Shown here piece by piece: positions 12,049 through 22,935 of a stretch of 64,000 nt of DNA (position 1 is the stretch's first letter; every line of letters begins with the position of its first letter). The notes under the pieces are model-generated. The model searched no databases. It saw only the letters and a program-made list of their open reading frames with translations, and was not told the DNA's origin. This stretch comes from Symsagittifera roscoffensis (taxonomy: Eukaryota; Xenacoelomorpha; Acoela; Convolutidae). Made by a program: the position numbers and the translations under genes. The stretch covers positions 79,795,200 through 79,859,199 of the forward strand of contig NC_087062.1 in NCBI RefSeq assembly GCF_963678635.1, read 5' to 3'.

Positions 12049-13429
12049 TTTTAAAGTCTCCAATTATTGCAGCCGATTCGTTTTTATAAATAATTATGTT
12101 TATTTAAAGTCAAATAGATTTTTAGGCTTTGATTTTTTCAATGTGTGCATTTGGGTTATAGCTAAGAGTTTGTATGTACCTTTTTCAACTTCAGAAGTTG
12201 TTAGAATATTTAGATTCTTGGCTCAAGATAAATCTGGGTTAAGGTTCCAGCAGTGAATTTATCATGTATTTCTAGACAGGAAACGGTTATCAAAATATGG
12301 CAAATATAAGAACTCAGTGTGAACTCACAGTGGCGAAACCATATTTCGACATGGTATTAGAGACAGCTCAGAAAATATAACAATAACAGCTAAAGCTCCT
12401 GTTTTGGTTTTCATGTTGATTGCTTTATGGCAAACCTAAACAAGCTTCTGAGTTGTCTGCCCCATGTACAGGGGGTTAAAACAAAATAAAGGTTTGCCGC
12501 ATAATAGTTACGTCAGTTCTGTTTTCTCTTCGTGTAGGTAAAATTACAGAGATTTAAGCTACCAATTTTAAATTAAAACTCGCGCAGAATTTCAGTTGGT
12601 GTAAAAAAATCATGGTCTAGACAGCCTCTATTTTCCCGGATGAAGTCAGAAAATGCATTGAGAGAATCTGGATTTATAACTTTGGTGACGTGTTCACGTT
12701 CAGATTTTTTCAGAAAATTAGTAATAGTTTTGTTTCCGGAAGTTTGATCAGACCTGAATGTAGACTAAAACAAGTTTCCTCAATACGACGACTGAACTGA
12801 GTTTTTGCCATGGACGTTTCAGTGGGCTTGAAAGATTGTAAATTTATAAAAAACAAACAGTTTAGCGCGTGGAGATAACTTATACTAAAAAACTATTCCC
12901 TCTTTTTGTACAGATTGAGATTTGTTTTGAATGATTGCTTAATTTTTGGTTTTTATTTCCGACCGGTTGTGTTGTTTTCGACCAGTTTTAGTTCCGAACA
13001 AACCACATAAAGAAAGGTAACGAACAATGAACACACTGTTTTTCACAATCACACAATGTTTCCTATATCAAAGCAAGCTCGAAAGTGTTCATTGGCTGCT
13101 CACTAAAGCCCTATTGATCGTAACACGGATTCCGAAAAAATCAAAAAAGTCTCAGTCCCGAGAACAATTTTTATGCATTTTACCATAATTCAGACTAAAT
13201 TACGAGGAAACCATTCCAATGCGAAAACGCAAAATATTTTTTTTTTGCAAACATTCGCTGTTTTTGCAGATTTCTGCATAATTCTATTACCATTTGCCTG
13301 AGAAAACACCAATAGATGAATAATGTTTAAAAGTTTAAATTTGAAAACTTTTTCACCATTTGAAAATCTCTTTGCCGACCTCGAAGTTGCTAGAAAGCTG
13401 TTCAAGTAAAGCAATGCAATATGTGGACA
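12049..13429. other. Upstream region of the minus-strand gene, no gene seen
   Basis: Contains the presumed promoter of the gene starting at 12048. No exon, RNA gene or clear repeat boundary recognised. Confidence 0.5.
12081..12090 (-). promoter_or_regulatory. Possible TATA box of the secreted protein gene
   Basis: TTTATAAAAA on the minus strand lies about 35-40 bp before the ATG at 12048. If used, the 5' leader would be only about 5-15 nt, so either the leader is very short or this is a chance match in AT-rich DNA. Confidence 0.25.
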
Positions 13430-13690
13430 TTGCCAGTTTTAAATCAGAAACGTTTTTTGTGCCTCATGGTCTACCGCAGGGGTCTGTGTTGTGCCCTTTA
13501 CTTTTTAAATTTATATCATTGACTCAAATTTGTTAGCTGTAAGTACTGTTGTTATTTTTTATGCAGATGATATATCTCTGATTTCTACTCAAAGAACAAA
13601 TCATCTAGAGTTCCAGAAAGAAGCCAATATGGTAGGGAAAGATCTGATATCTGAGCTCTAATGTTAAAACGAAAAAAATTAAATGCAAAT
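13430..13690 (+). pseudogene. LINE reverse transcriptase fragment
   Basis: Reads PHGLPQGSVLCPLLFKF at about 13463-13513, the canonical LINE RT motif, then after a frameshift FYADDISLISTQRTNH at about 13557-13604 with the catalytic ADD. Stops and frameshifts follow. It belongs to a different copy from that at 2850-3372, since the motif sequences differ. Confidence 0.75.
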
Positions 13691-14193
13691 TGATACCATT
13701 CGGAAACACCCTGCCTGCAAATAGACGGCCTTCCACTCTTTGTTAGTTCAAAAATTTAATATCTGTATTGACTTCAAAATTAGTATCAGCTACATATAGA
13801 CAATGATTTCACTCAAATAGCAAAATTGGTAGGGTTTGACCTGTCAATTGCGTAAATTTTTGAACCAAAGATTGCTTTTGCGTCTTTCGGACATATATAT
13901 TAAACCAAAAATAAATGCGGCATCTTGGTTTATGGATATGTCAATAAGTCTTCCCTCGAAGAATTCAAAAGGTTCTTAAAAAGTTTTAAGGATTTGAAAG
14001 GTTCTTAAGACTCGTAAATTACAAACGGAGGTTCGCATCGACAGATTTACCTTCTCTTGAAGACAATGTGCTGCATGTTTGTAAGTCATATGTTTACGAA
14101 TTACAAAAAATTGTTCACGAAAGGCTGAACAAATTGAATTCACCAATTTTTAATGTACAGTTTACAAAACCAAATCACAATTAAAAAACTAGG
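13691..14193. other. No gene seen; probable tail of LINE relic
   Basis: Stops in all frames. It probably continues the decayed LINE body, but no further motif is recognisable. Confidence 0.35.
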
Positions 14194-14719
14194 TTCATCG
14201 GTCTAGAATGGCTAAAGCAAAAAAATACTATACTTAAAAATAACGAATAGATTGCATTCAACTCTTAACGTAATCGTGAGACAGAACTACAAAATCTGTT
14301 AGCTCGACTTATAATGCCAACTCCCGAATTCAAAAATGACAATGTCATTTAAAATTAAGTTCTTATTCTTGAAAAGACTATTTTAGAGTTTGATGATCAA
14401 ATCATAGACTGTTTTTTTTAAATCTGTTTTGGATGAACATTTCTTAGAAACCAGCGAAATAAAGCACTCACGCAGTTATAAGAAATGTTCATTCAAAAGA
14501 AATTTAGGAGAAACAGTCTATGATTTGATCATCAAACTCTAAAACAGTCTTTTCAAAAATATGTGCTAAATTTTAAGTGACATTGTCATTTTTTAATTCG
14601 GGAGATGGCAGTATATTTCGAGCTAACAGATTATATAGTTCTGTCTCACGATTATGTTGCGAGTTGAATGTAATCTAATTGTTGGTAATTTTTGGCTTAA
14701 GCCATTCTAGACTGATGAA
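14194..14719. mobile_element. Foldback element, ~250-bp inverted arms
   Basis: The left arm from TTCATCGGTCTAGAATGGCT mirrors the right arm ending AGCCATTCTAGACTGATGAA. The arms stay paired almost to the centre, where GAACATTTCTTA (14435-14446) faces TAAGAAATGTTC (14479-14490) around a ~32-nt loop. Matched internal blocks include GAGACAGAACTA, TAGCTCGA, GACAATGTCA and GATTTGATCATCAAACTCTA. It has no coding capacity. No clean target duplication was found. Confidence 0.85.
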
Positions 14720-15368
14720 ATCAATATAAAATTTTGTTGACAAAAATTACACCAGAAAATGTAATTGCAGGATTTGAATGAACATGAGATGCAAGAACAA
14801 CAAAAACCAGCAACTAGCGACAAAAAATTCTCAAGTGATTTAATGAAGTTCTTAAAACCAGGACAGAACAATTTAAGCTACTCTCTACAAAACTGTCAAA
14901 ACTGGGTTTCAAGTCATTACCAGTTCTTTACGGGTCTGAAAAGGCCAGTTTTTTTAACATCTGCAGTAAGTTTTTCATACAATTAAACGCTTTTTCGAAA
15001 AAATTGAGTAAAATTATTCAGTCATTTGATAAGAACGCGCGACATTTTCAACAAAACAAATAAGCTAAACACCAAATGGGGTAAAAATTGGACATTTTTG
15101 CTAAATTTAGCTGTTTCTTGAGAATTGCGTTTTAAGAAACTAAAAGCAGATGGTGAAAACTGGTATTTTCATTCACGGAAAAAATTTGTTCGTTTTTTAA
15201 AATAAAAAATGAGACTTTCAAAGAGTGTAGTTCAGATCATTTGCTAACAGTTGCAGTAAAAAATGTTGGTTGAATATCCAGGGAATGCTATCCAAAATCA
15301 TCCATGAAACAGGCGTTTAGGGAAAAAAGGGATTTTGCGCTTGATTTTGGTCACTAGCGTTAATAATA
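14720..15368. other. Intergenic, no gene seen
   Basis: One 73-codon ORF (14765-14986) has no recognisable feature. Nothing else supported. Confidence 0.45.
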
Positions 15369-15828
15369 CAGTAGTGGGCAAAGTTAGGCACAAATTCATG
15401 ATTTCATTCTCTGAAATGTCTGTTTTCAATCTCCCTTTTTGGACAACATTTCAAACAAACATCAGGTAAAGTTTTAAATGACTAAGTGCAAACGAACAGC
15501 GTCGTTACGCTCTGTGAAACTATCAATGTTTTCTTTCAATAAGGTACCGATGTAATCCGGTTCTGAAAAAGCCTGTTTTCCTGATATGCAGCAAGTGGTT
15601 TCTAATTTGCGTGAAAAGGTAAGAAATGTCCGAGTTTATTTAAGTTTTCACACTGATACGATGCAAAATTTATATTGACAGTTTCACAGAGGGTAGCTCT
15701 GATCATTTGCACTTAGCCTTTGTAAAAGATATGCTTAATTTTGAAGGAAATGTTGTCCAAAATGGACATTGAAATTAGATATTTAGCTAATATAATCCTG
15801 AATTTGCTTTTAACTTTGTTCACCAGTG
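15369..15828. mobile_element. 460-bp MITE, CAGTRGTGRRCAAAGTTA termini
   Basis: Left end CAGTAGTGGGCAAAGTTA, right end is the reverse complement of CACTGGTGAACAAAGTTA. A second inverted pair lies inside (15485-15527 against 15674-15716, with CTCTGTGAAACT facing AGTTTCACAGAG). TA precedes the left end, but a matching TA on the right is not seen. The terminus resembles Tc1/mariner elements (inference). It ends 29 bp from the LTR element. Confidence 0.6.
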
Positions 15829-15852
15829 AATCTTAACCTGGAACTTTTTACC

Positions 15853-15857
15853 TCTTG
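15853..15857. repeat. Target site duplication, left copy
   Basis: TCTTG directly before the left LTR, repeated at 26518-26522 after the right LTR. Confidence 0.9.
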
Positions 15858-16072
15858 TGATAAAATGTTACTTTGTTGTAGCTAATTCTAGGTTAAAACT
15901 AATAAAAAGAATAAGAATTAAGATGAATTAGTCGATAAGTTAAAACATTAAAACAACGAGAGATCATTCTCTCCGCCGGAGAGAATGGCTCATGAAGGTC
16001 ATATATGAGTGACCGGTTAATTAACTAAGTATGTTTTGCAATAATTGCAAAACCTGATGTAAGATCACAACA
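15858..16072 (-). repeat. 3' LTR (215 bp)
   Basis: In the sense (minus) direction it starts TGTTGTGATC and ends ATTTTATCA. It contains a 23-bp perfect palindrome centred on CTCCGGCGGAG and two AT-rich palindromes (TTTTGCAATTATTGCAAAA and GTTAATTAAC). It differs from the 5' LTR at 15867 and at one base in the AAACAAYGAGAG block. Confidence 0.92.
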
Positions 16073-16079
16073 TTCCCCT
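16073..16079 (-). other. Polypurine tract
   Basis: AGGGGAA on the sense strand directly before the 3' LTR, the expected plus-strand primer site. Confidence 0.75.
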
Positions 16080-16552
16080 AAGCAGAAAAAAATTTAAATT
16101 GCGAATAAGGTAATGCACTATAACTAACTATGACTGACTCCTTTCTCCCCCTTTAAGGACGAAGGAAAGAAAATTAAAGCGCCTTAAAAATGAGGAACTG
16201 ACACTAACTAAAGCTCCCTATAGCATTAAATACAGCTATTATAACTGCAAGAAAGATTATCCGGAATCCAACGGATAAGGGTTATGTTAAAGCAAAATAA
16301 AATGCGGTGAAGTTTACACAACGTTTTATGGGTGGGGTCTTGCTTTGTAATAGACTAACTGAAGGGAAGTCGATTTGGATGATTTATGAGAGCACACGAT
16401 GATGTTTTCTTTTTCTGGATTAAGTTTATCCGAAGGATAAAGTTCTTACAATTACCGATCGACAAATTAATATTTGAAGATTAGCACCAGTTTATAAGGT
16501 AGTATGTGCTTCTTGGTAAGCCAAAATAACAGATTGGAGTATAGCTGAGTGA
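16080..16552 (-). other. 3' untranslated region of the LTR element
   Basis: Between the stop of the integrase ORF and the polypurine tract. No coding sequence recognised; present once only, outside the duplicated interior. Confidence 0.6.
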
Positions 16553-19042
16553 TTACAATGATTTATATTCTTTTAAAAAGTTTTCAAGTTCTGTGTTGAA
16601 AAGTTCGCTATCGAGATCAGAGTGATCTCCAAAATTTTCTATTTCCATTCTCAGTGATTCGTCGGTTGATGAAGTTGACGTTTGATCAGGTGATGTTGAA
16701 TTTGAATCTAAGACAATTAACTCCGCCGGATTTGTCTTGTTGATGGTGTCGTGTGGTCCTTCAATTTCTATCACGATAGGATCGGCCGCCGAACCCGAGG
16801 CTTCTTGAACGTTCTCTACTGCATCAATAAAATAACGTTTACCATAAAATTTTGGTGGACCAACATTTCTACTGGAGCGGCGGATGGTAGGAGGAATTTT
16901 ACCGAAAATGCTGGTAGGGTTAGCAGGTAAAGTACACTTGTCAGGTACAGTACACTCGTCGGTTGAGTCATTAATCTCGTACACCGGGAAGTCCGTATTT
17001 GAATCGTTTTCCATTGGATTAGGCACGTCTTGCAGGTCCTGTTGTTCAATGGTGTCATTGTCCCTTCCCTGGCTTAAGGTTCTCTGCTCCTCAGTACTAT
17101 GTGTTCGGTTGGCGGGTATTATACTTATTGGGCACTCGTAAGATTGGTCCAAAGGTTGTTCTCTGCTTGGTTCAATGTCGTTTTCTAAAATCTCAGATTT
17201 TATTTCAGGATTGGTTATGGTGTGATTAGAATTATTTGCGATTGAGAGGTGAGGTGTAAGTGAGTCTGAAATAAAACGCTCTCTGGCTACATCCCTACAA
17301 GGGAAGCCTCCCGCTATCCATTCCCATTCACTGGTATCCGAAATATCCGAAGGAATTAGCATAGATTCATCCGAAGCAAGGTAACCTGGAGGAGTTGATG
17401 ACTTCTTTGAGTAGCGTGTTTGACTTCTTGTAGTATTGCGTGATGATCCTGATATGCGTGTCCTAGTTAAGTTGTCAGAAGGGGTCGGATCCACTTGTCT
17501 GGTCCTTTTTTTCGTTGGCTTTTTCGTTCCTGATTTACGTCTTACGCCTTCCTGTTTCTGACCTACTTCAACATTAGGACTAGGAAAATACGGGAATGAA
17601 ATGTTTCCTTTAAAAGGTCTGATTTTATTTGAAGTAGAAATAGGAATCGCAATGTCGGATTTTCGATTTATTTTTCCGTCGGATAATTTTACTGTCGAAG
17701 TAGAAGAATCTATAATTCTTTTATTTAGTTCCTTATAGAAACAGTCTCGGTTGATGTTACCGTTAGTTTTCCGAAGGATTTTACCTTTGAATGGACTTTT
17801 GATTGGTAGTCTATTTGGGATGATTTTCGAGGATGAAGCGTAGTCCGTGTCGTATCCTTTTTCTTTCGGGTTTTGATTCTTCTTCGCTATCAAGTCGTCC
17901 TTGTAGCCATCCTCTAGTCTGTCGTCCGCATTCCAATCCTTAGCTCGTTCCTTAGACAGAATTGATTTCCCTTTGTCTAAAATTCCAAAGGAGGGTTTAA
18001 CAGAGGCTAGTTGTTTCCAAATAGTATTTGGTTTTCTGTTATAGTGGATTTCGAAGGGTGAACATTTAATTTTTGATTGATAGGTAGAACGTCGATTCCA
18101 GATGATTTTTGAAACGGCACTCTGCAGTGTGCTTTTATGATGTTCTTTTGAAATAGCCAGTAGTTTGATTTTCACAGTGTGTACTAGTTTTTCGACTAAT
18201 CCGTTGGAACGGTGGTCGCCTACTGTGCAAAAGATTATTTTGATGTTGTTGGAATCGCAGAATGATTTGAAGTCTTGACTTGTAAAGCAAGTAGCGTGAT
18301 CTACCCTTATAGAATAAGGTATCCCGTGTAAGAATATGTAGTCTTGTAAAAATTCTACAACTGTTTTTGAAGAAGTAGACGATGTAATTTTTGCCGACGG
18401 GAATTTAGAAAATCTGTCGATACAAAGTAAAACGTATTTCTTTGGCCCCCAGTAAGAATCCAAAGGACCCGCGAAATCTAAATTAAGTTCTTCGTTCGGT
18501 TCCGATAGTGGAGGAAGTTCACTAATTTGTGACTTAGGGATGACAGTTTTCAAATTCTTACCCGCCGATGTACATTCTGAGCAATTTATTCCGTAAAAGT
18601 AGATTTGCCTGTTAATATGAGGCCACCAGATGTATTGAGCCAAGTATTTCATTCCAAATTGACCTGGATGTGTTTCGTGGAGGGTCTTCATCATCGCGCT
18701 TCGTAAAGTAAATGGAATAACGAGTTTACCGTCCATATAGAGTAATCCGTCGGATTCGTGCAGGTCTCGGGTAAAATGTTTGAAATACGGAGAATCTGCA
18801 TTAATTTTCTCCACCTTATTTTGAAGTGCTTTAACAATTGGGCTTAACATGGGATCGTCTTCTGTCAAGAGAGCTACTAACTTGGCGTTAAATAAAATAT
18901 TTAAATCCAAGGGTCGATCCGGCAACTTCAAGTTTTCGCGGTATTTTTTAACTAGATTAGCGTGGTCTGGTAAAAGTTGAAAGTCTAAATCTACGGAAAT
19001 ACCGGAAGTGGTGGGATTAATTACAATATTCTTATTATTCAT
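16553..19042 (-). CDS. Integrase with a ~480-residue C-terminal extension
   Basis: An 829-codon open stretch from the ATG at 19042; in a working element it would be part of Pol. Zinc region HETHPGQFGMKYLAQYIWW and CSECTSAGKN (HHCC). DDE core: D in LNLDFAGPL (~18480), D in IRVDHATCF (~18300), E in NGLVEKLVHT (~18198). After about residue 355 the sequence becomes rich in Ser, Thr, Lys and Asp, with basic KKPTKKRTRQ and acidic patches; no chromodomain or GPY/F module recognised. The tail is open for about 1.4 kb although upstream pol is broken, which argues that it was translated until recently. Function of the tail unknown. Confidence 0.75.
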   Translation of the reverse strand: MNNKNIVINPTTSGISVDLDFQLLPDHANLVKKYRENLKLPDRPLDLNILFNAKLVALLTEDDPMLSPIVKALQNKVEKINADSPYFKHFTRDLHESDGLLYMDGKLVIPFTLRSAMMKTLHETHPGQFGMKYLAQYIWWPHINRQIYFYGINCSECTSAGKNLKTVIPKSQISELPPLSEPNEELNLDFAGPLDSYWGPKKYVLLCIDRFSKFPSAKITSSTSSKTVVEFLQDYIFLHGIPYSIRVDHATCFTSQDFKSFCDSNNIKIIFCTVGDHRSNGLVEKLVHTVKIKLLAISKEHHKSTLQSAVSKIIWNRRSTYQSKIKCSPFEIHYNRKPNTIWKQLASVKPSFGILDKGKSILSKERAKDWNADDRLEDGYKDDLIAKKNQNPKEKGYDTDYASSSKIIPNRLPIKSPFKGKILRKTNGNINRDCFYKELNKRIIDSSTSTVKLSDGKINRKSDIAIPISTSNKIRPFKGNISFPYFPSPNVEVGQKQEGVRRKSGTKKPTKKRTRQVDPTPSDNLTRTRISGSSRNTTRSQTRYSKKSSTPPGYLASDESMLIPSDISDTSEWEWIAGGFPCRDVARERFISDSLTPHLSIANNSNHTITNPEIKSEILENDIEPSREQPLDQSYECPISIIPANRTHSTEEQRTLSQGRDNDTIEQQDLQDVPNPMENDSNTDFPVYEINDSTDECTVPDKCTLPANPTSIFGKIPPTIRRSSRNVGPPKFYGKRYFIDAVENVQEASGSAADPIVIEIEGPHDTINKTNPAELIVLDSNSTSPDQTSTSSTDESLRMEIENFGDHSDLDSELFNTELENFLKEYKSL

Positions 19043-19043
19043 A

Positions 19044-21046
19044 TTAACAGTATCTACAATTTTTTTTATCTACAGGTGAAATAATTAAACTACAATTAGA
19101 GATTAAGAAATAAAGAAATGCGGAATTAGAAATGGAAATAATTAATGTATTTGTATTAGAATAATCCGTTGGAATGCAATTTGTAGTACAAAATTCTGTT
19201 CTTTTGTGGTTAAATGAGCAAATTGGAAAAGACGAGTTAATGAGTTTTAACACTGCTGCCATTAGGTAATTACGTAAAAAAGCGTAATCGGAATTTTCCA
19301 GATTAAAACCAATGGCTGAGCATGTAGTTCTTATTTTCTCTGACGGATTTAGTGATTTATTAATCTTAATAATGTTTGCTACTACGAATTCTTCATCGTA
19401 ATGTGATATTCGAAGAGCTTTTCCTGATGGAATTCTAGAAATAAGGTCAGTGAAACCCATGTCTTTTCCTGCGATATGTTTTATAGAGAAATTAAAAGGT
19501 AATAATCTGTCTACCCATCTTTTTAGTCTACTGTGGTAAGTTTTATTCCCGTGGTTTGGTAAAAAAGCGGATAATAAAGCTTTGTGATCAGTAATTACTT
19601 CGAAATCTGATCCGTAAAGGTAGTTCTTATAATGTTCGACGGCCCATACAACCCCTAGTAGTTCGAGCTCGTTCGTAGAGTATTTAGACTCGTGAGAGTT
19701 TAGAAAGCGTGAAGCAAATGAGATTGTTTTCCAATCGTTCCCATGGAGTTGTTCAAGCGAAGCTCCGAGTCCATTATGTGACGCGTCTGTTTTTTTCTCT
19801 AGTTTTACGTTTCACGTCAAAATGGGTATTCTCTGTTAGATTTACGATTTCTCCTTTAATTTTTTCAAACGCTTTTGTATGGTCATCGTTCCATTGGAAT
19901 ATTGATTTCTTATTTAGAAGCGGTCGGAGTGGGCTTCCTAAGGATGCTAAGTTTGGGACGAATTTAATGTATTGGTTTATAGAACCAAAAAATGATCGTA
20001 GTTCTTTCAAATTCTTCGGAGTAGGTAGATCTTTTATGGCTTTCGATTTGTCGAATAATGGGGTAATACCTGATTTAGAGATTTTGAATCCCAACCATTC
20101 TATTTTTTTTTTGAAAAAATTTACATTTTGACCATTTCACCGCGAAATTGTATTCGTCGAGGGTTGATAAAATTTTTAATACAATATTCTTGTGGTCTAA
20201 GAATGATCCTTTGGAAGAGATTAAAATGTCATCCAAGTAACAGTTAGTAAATGGGATTGAACCTAACGTAGAGTCCATTACTCTTTGAAATTCGTTAGGC
20301 ATATCCCCTAAGCCGTAAAAACCAGTTAAAAATTGGTAAGTACCCGTAATATCACCACCCACGATACTGAAGTTACATTGGTTACTAGTGAGTTTATCTA
20401 GTGCTAATTGGCTGTACGCGTTTTTTAAGTCTAAGTTAGTAAACCACACTTCTCCAACGGAATCATTAGTAATTTTTGCCGCGACATTGTCTACCAGTTC
20501 GTGGATGTTTGGCATTTGATATTTGTTCTTGTAAATCTGTTTGTTTATGAATTTGGAATCCAAGGCTAATTTGATGGATTTATCTTTTTTACAAGTGATG
20601 ACTATTGGGCTAATAAATCTGTCTTCATCGCAGTTTTCTAATTTTTTAATATGTCCTTCCGCTTTTAGTTTATTGAGTTCTGTCTTTACCGCGTCCAGTA
20701 AGTGAAGGGGGACTCGTCTTCCTTTAGTTGGATTGGTTTTAAGGGTTCATGGAAATGGGTGATTTTCATCTGATTTTTAATTTTTCCAATCCGAAGGAAT
20801 AAATTTTTGAATGATTTTGTTATATTCAAAATTTCCCTATCTTGGTTTGTTTGAGAGATGGAATTTATTGACACTGCTTGTTAGTCTGAAAGTGTGGGAA
20901 GTGTTTCTGAGAGACTTCTATCCCCACTTTTGGCAGGTTGTCGTTTCCTAAGATATTTCTCTCGTGTCCCTCGGTTAGGAAGAATTGACAGTCGTTGTCT
21001 GACCAACCATTTGAAAAAATTAGAAGCTTCACCTTTCCAGTGATGT
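19044..21046 (-). pseudogene. Pol: protease end, RT and RNase H, copy A
   Basis: Same content and same frame breaks as copy B. The RT YLDD lies near 20227-20238 and the T10 run with a frame change at 20103-20112. Because both copies share every break, these changes came before the duplication, or they are systematic homopolymer errors. Confidence 0.7.
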
Positions 21047-21867
21047 TTATGGCATTATCTGTGAATCCACAGTATGGTCTCTAGTTGACTTATCCACTGG
21101 ATAAATTTTCAAGTAGGGGTCTCGTAACCTTAATTCGTGAAGTACGTTTTTCTTAAGGAAGCTCACCGGGCTAGCTGAATCCACTTGAATGTTTAAAATT
21201 ACTTGGTTTTCTTTTCCGAGTCCAATGTTCAATAGTTTCTTCAATTCTTTTCCGTCGTTATCAAAAATCGTAGTTACATTTAGTACAGAATAATCGTCGT
21301 TTTCGCTTTGTCCAGATTCTGACCATGCGCTTATGACGCCACAACATTCTCTATCCATGAGGTCAGTATTTACATCCTGAATATCCGACGAATTAAAATC
21401 TGTATTATCTACAATTTGGGTATTTACAATGTTTACATTTTTGCGACGAGATCTACAAAGTCTGGTGAAATGTCCTTTGAATTTACATGAAGTATAAGTC
21501 GTGTCCTTTGCTTGGCAAACTGCTAAGTGACCTTTTGAGAATAATCCGCCACACTTCATACAGTTGTTACTCCTTTCGATGTTAAGTGTTGGTTCTCTTT
21601 TGACGTTAAAGTGGTTGCTTGGTTTGTGTACGGATGATCCGTTGAATTTAAAATTATTGGTTAACTTCAAATGATTTAAAATTCCTTTTTCGTCTATGAG
21701 TGCTACATTTAGTGCTTCGCGTGCAGGGAGGGTTTCTGTTAACAATTTCCTTTAGATGTCATAGTTTTTCATATTATTTATGAAAATATCCCTTATCCAC
21801 TCTTCTTCTCCTGCGATTATGTCGCACTTTTTCGCCATTTCAGCTAAGGCACCCCAGAATTGTTCGA
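21047..21867 (-). pseudogene. Gag 3' part and protease start, copy A
   Basis: Begins at the junction, lacks the Gag start, and carries the same in-frame TAA (21754-21752). Encodes the same knuckles and protease start as copy B, with four changes (PAREAL for PPREAL, HLKL for HLKF, LRLRD for LRLGD, DKST for DKTT). Confidence 0.7.
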
Positions 21868-22934
21868 AGGAGAATTCCAAAGGAGGGTTTAACAGAGGCT
21901 AGTTGTTTCCAAATAGTATTTGGTTTTCTGTTATAGTGGATTTCGAAGGGTGAACATTTAATTTTTGATTGATAGGTAGAACGTCGATTCCAGATGATTT
22001 TTGAAACGGCACTCTGCAGTGTGCTTTTATGATGTTCTTTTGAAATAGCCAGTAGTTTGATTTTCACAGTGTGTACTAGTTTTTCGACTAATCCGTTGGA
22101 ACGGTGGTCGCCTACTGTGCAAAAGATTATTTTGATGTTGTTGGAATCGCAGAATGATTTGAAGTCTTGACTTGTAAAGCAAGTAGCGTGATCTACCCTT
22201 ATAGAATAAGGTATCCCGTGTAAGAATATGTAGTCTTGTAAAAATTCTACAACTGTTTTTGAAGAAGTAGACGATGTAATTTTTGCCGACGGGAATTTAG
22301 AAAATCTGTCGATACAAAGTAAAACGTATTTCTTTGGCCCCCAGTAAGAATCCAAAGGACCCGCGAAATCTAAATTAAGTTCTTCGTTCGGTTCCGATAG
22401 TGGAGGAAGTTCACTAATTTGTGACTTAGGGATGACAGTTTTCAAATTCTTACCCGCCGATGTACATTCTGAGCAATTTATTCCGTAAAAGTAGATTTGC
22501 CTGTTAATATGAGGCCACCAGATGTATTGAGCCAAGTATTTCATTCCAAATTGACCTGGATGTGTTTCGTGGAGGGTCTTCATCATCGCGCTTCGTAAAG
22601 TAAATGGAATAACGAGTTTACCGTCCATATAGAGTAATCCGTCGGATTCGTGCAGGTCTCGGGTAAAATGTTTGAAATACGGAGAATCTGCATTAATTTT
22701 CTCCACCTTATTTTGAAGTGCTTTAACAATTGGGCTTAACATGGGATCGTCTTCTGTCAAGAGAGCTACTAACTTGGCGTTAAATAAAATATTTAAATCC
22801 AAGGGTCGATCCGGCAACTTCAAGTTTTCGCGGTATTTTTTAACTAGATTAGCGTGGTCTGGTAAAAGTTGAAAGTCTAAATCTACGGAAATACCGGAAG
22901 TGGTGGGATTAATTACAATATTCTTATTATTCAT
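21840..22934 (-). pseudogene. Integrase, truncated copy B
   Basis: Identical to the first ~354 residues of the integrase ORF at 16553-19042 and then cut at the duplication junction (21873); the last ten residues are out-of-frame gag sequence. The HHCC zinc region and the DDE core are present; the long C-terminal tail is missing. Confidence 0.8.
21868..21872. other. Junction of the 3.9-kb tandem duplication (5-nt filler)
   Basis: Left of it gag sequence ends at GTTCGA (as at 25754-25759); right of it integrase sequence starts at AATTCC (as at 17981). The five bases AGGAG between them belong to neither parent. The two parents share no obvious homology at the break. Confidence 0.85.
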
Positions 22935-22935
22935 A

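Larger units (their letters stand above)
17981..21867 (-). repeat. 3,887-bp tandem duplication, copy A
   Basis: Repeats 21873-25759 with a constant offset of 3,892. I noticed four single-base differences, all between about 21080 and 21730; the rest looked identical where compared. Confidence 0.9.

Noticed and set aside
19709..20131. 140-codon plus-strand ORF (repeated at 23601-24023)
   Set aside because: Antisense to the RT/RNase H region of the LTR element; duplicated only because the segment is.
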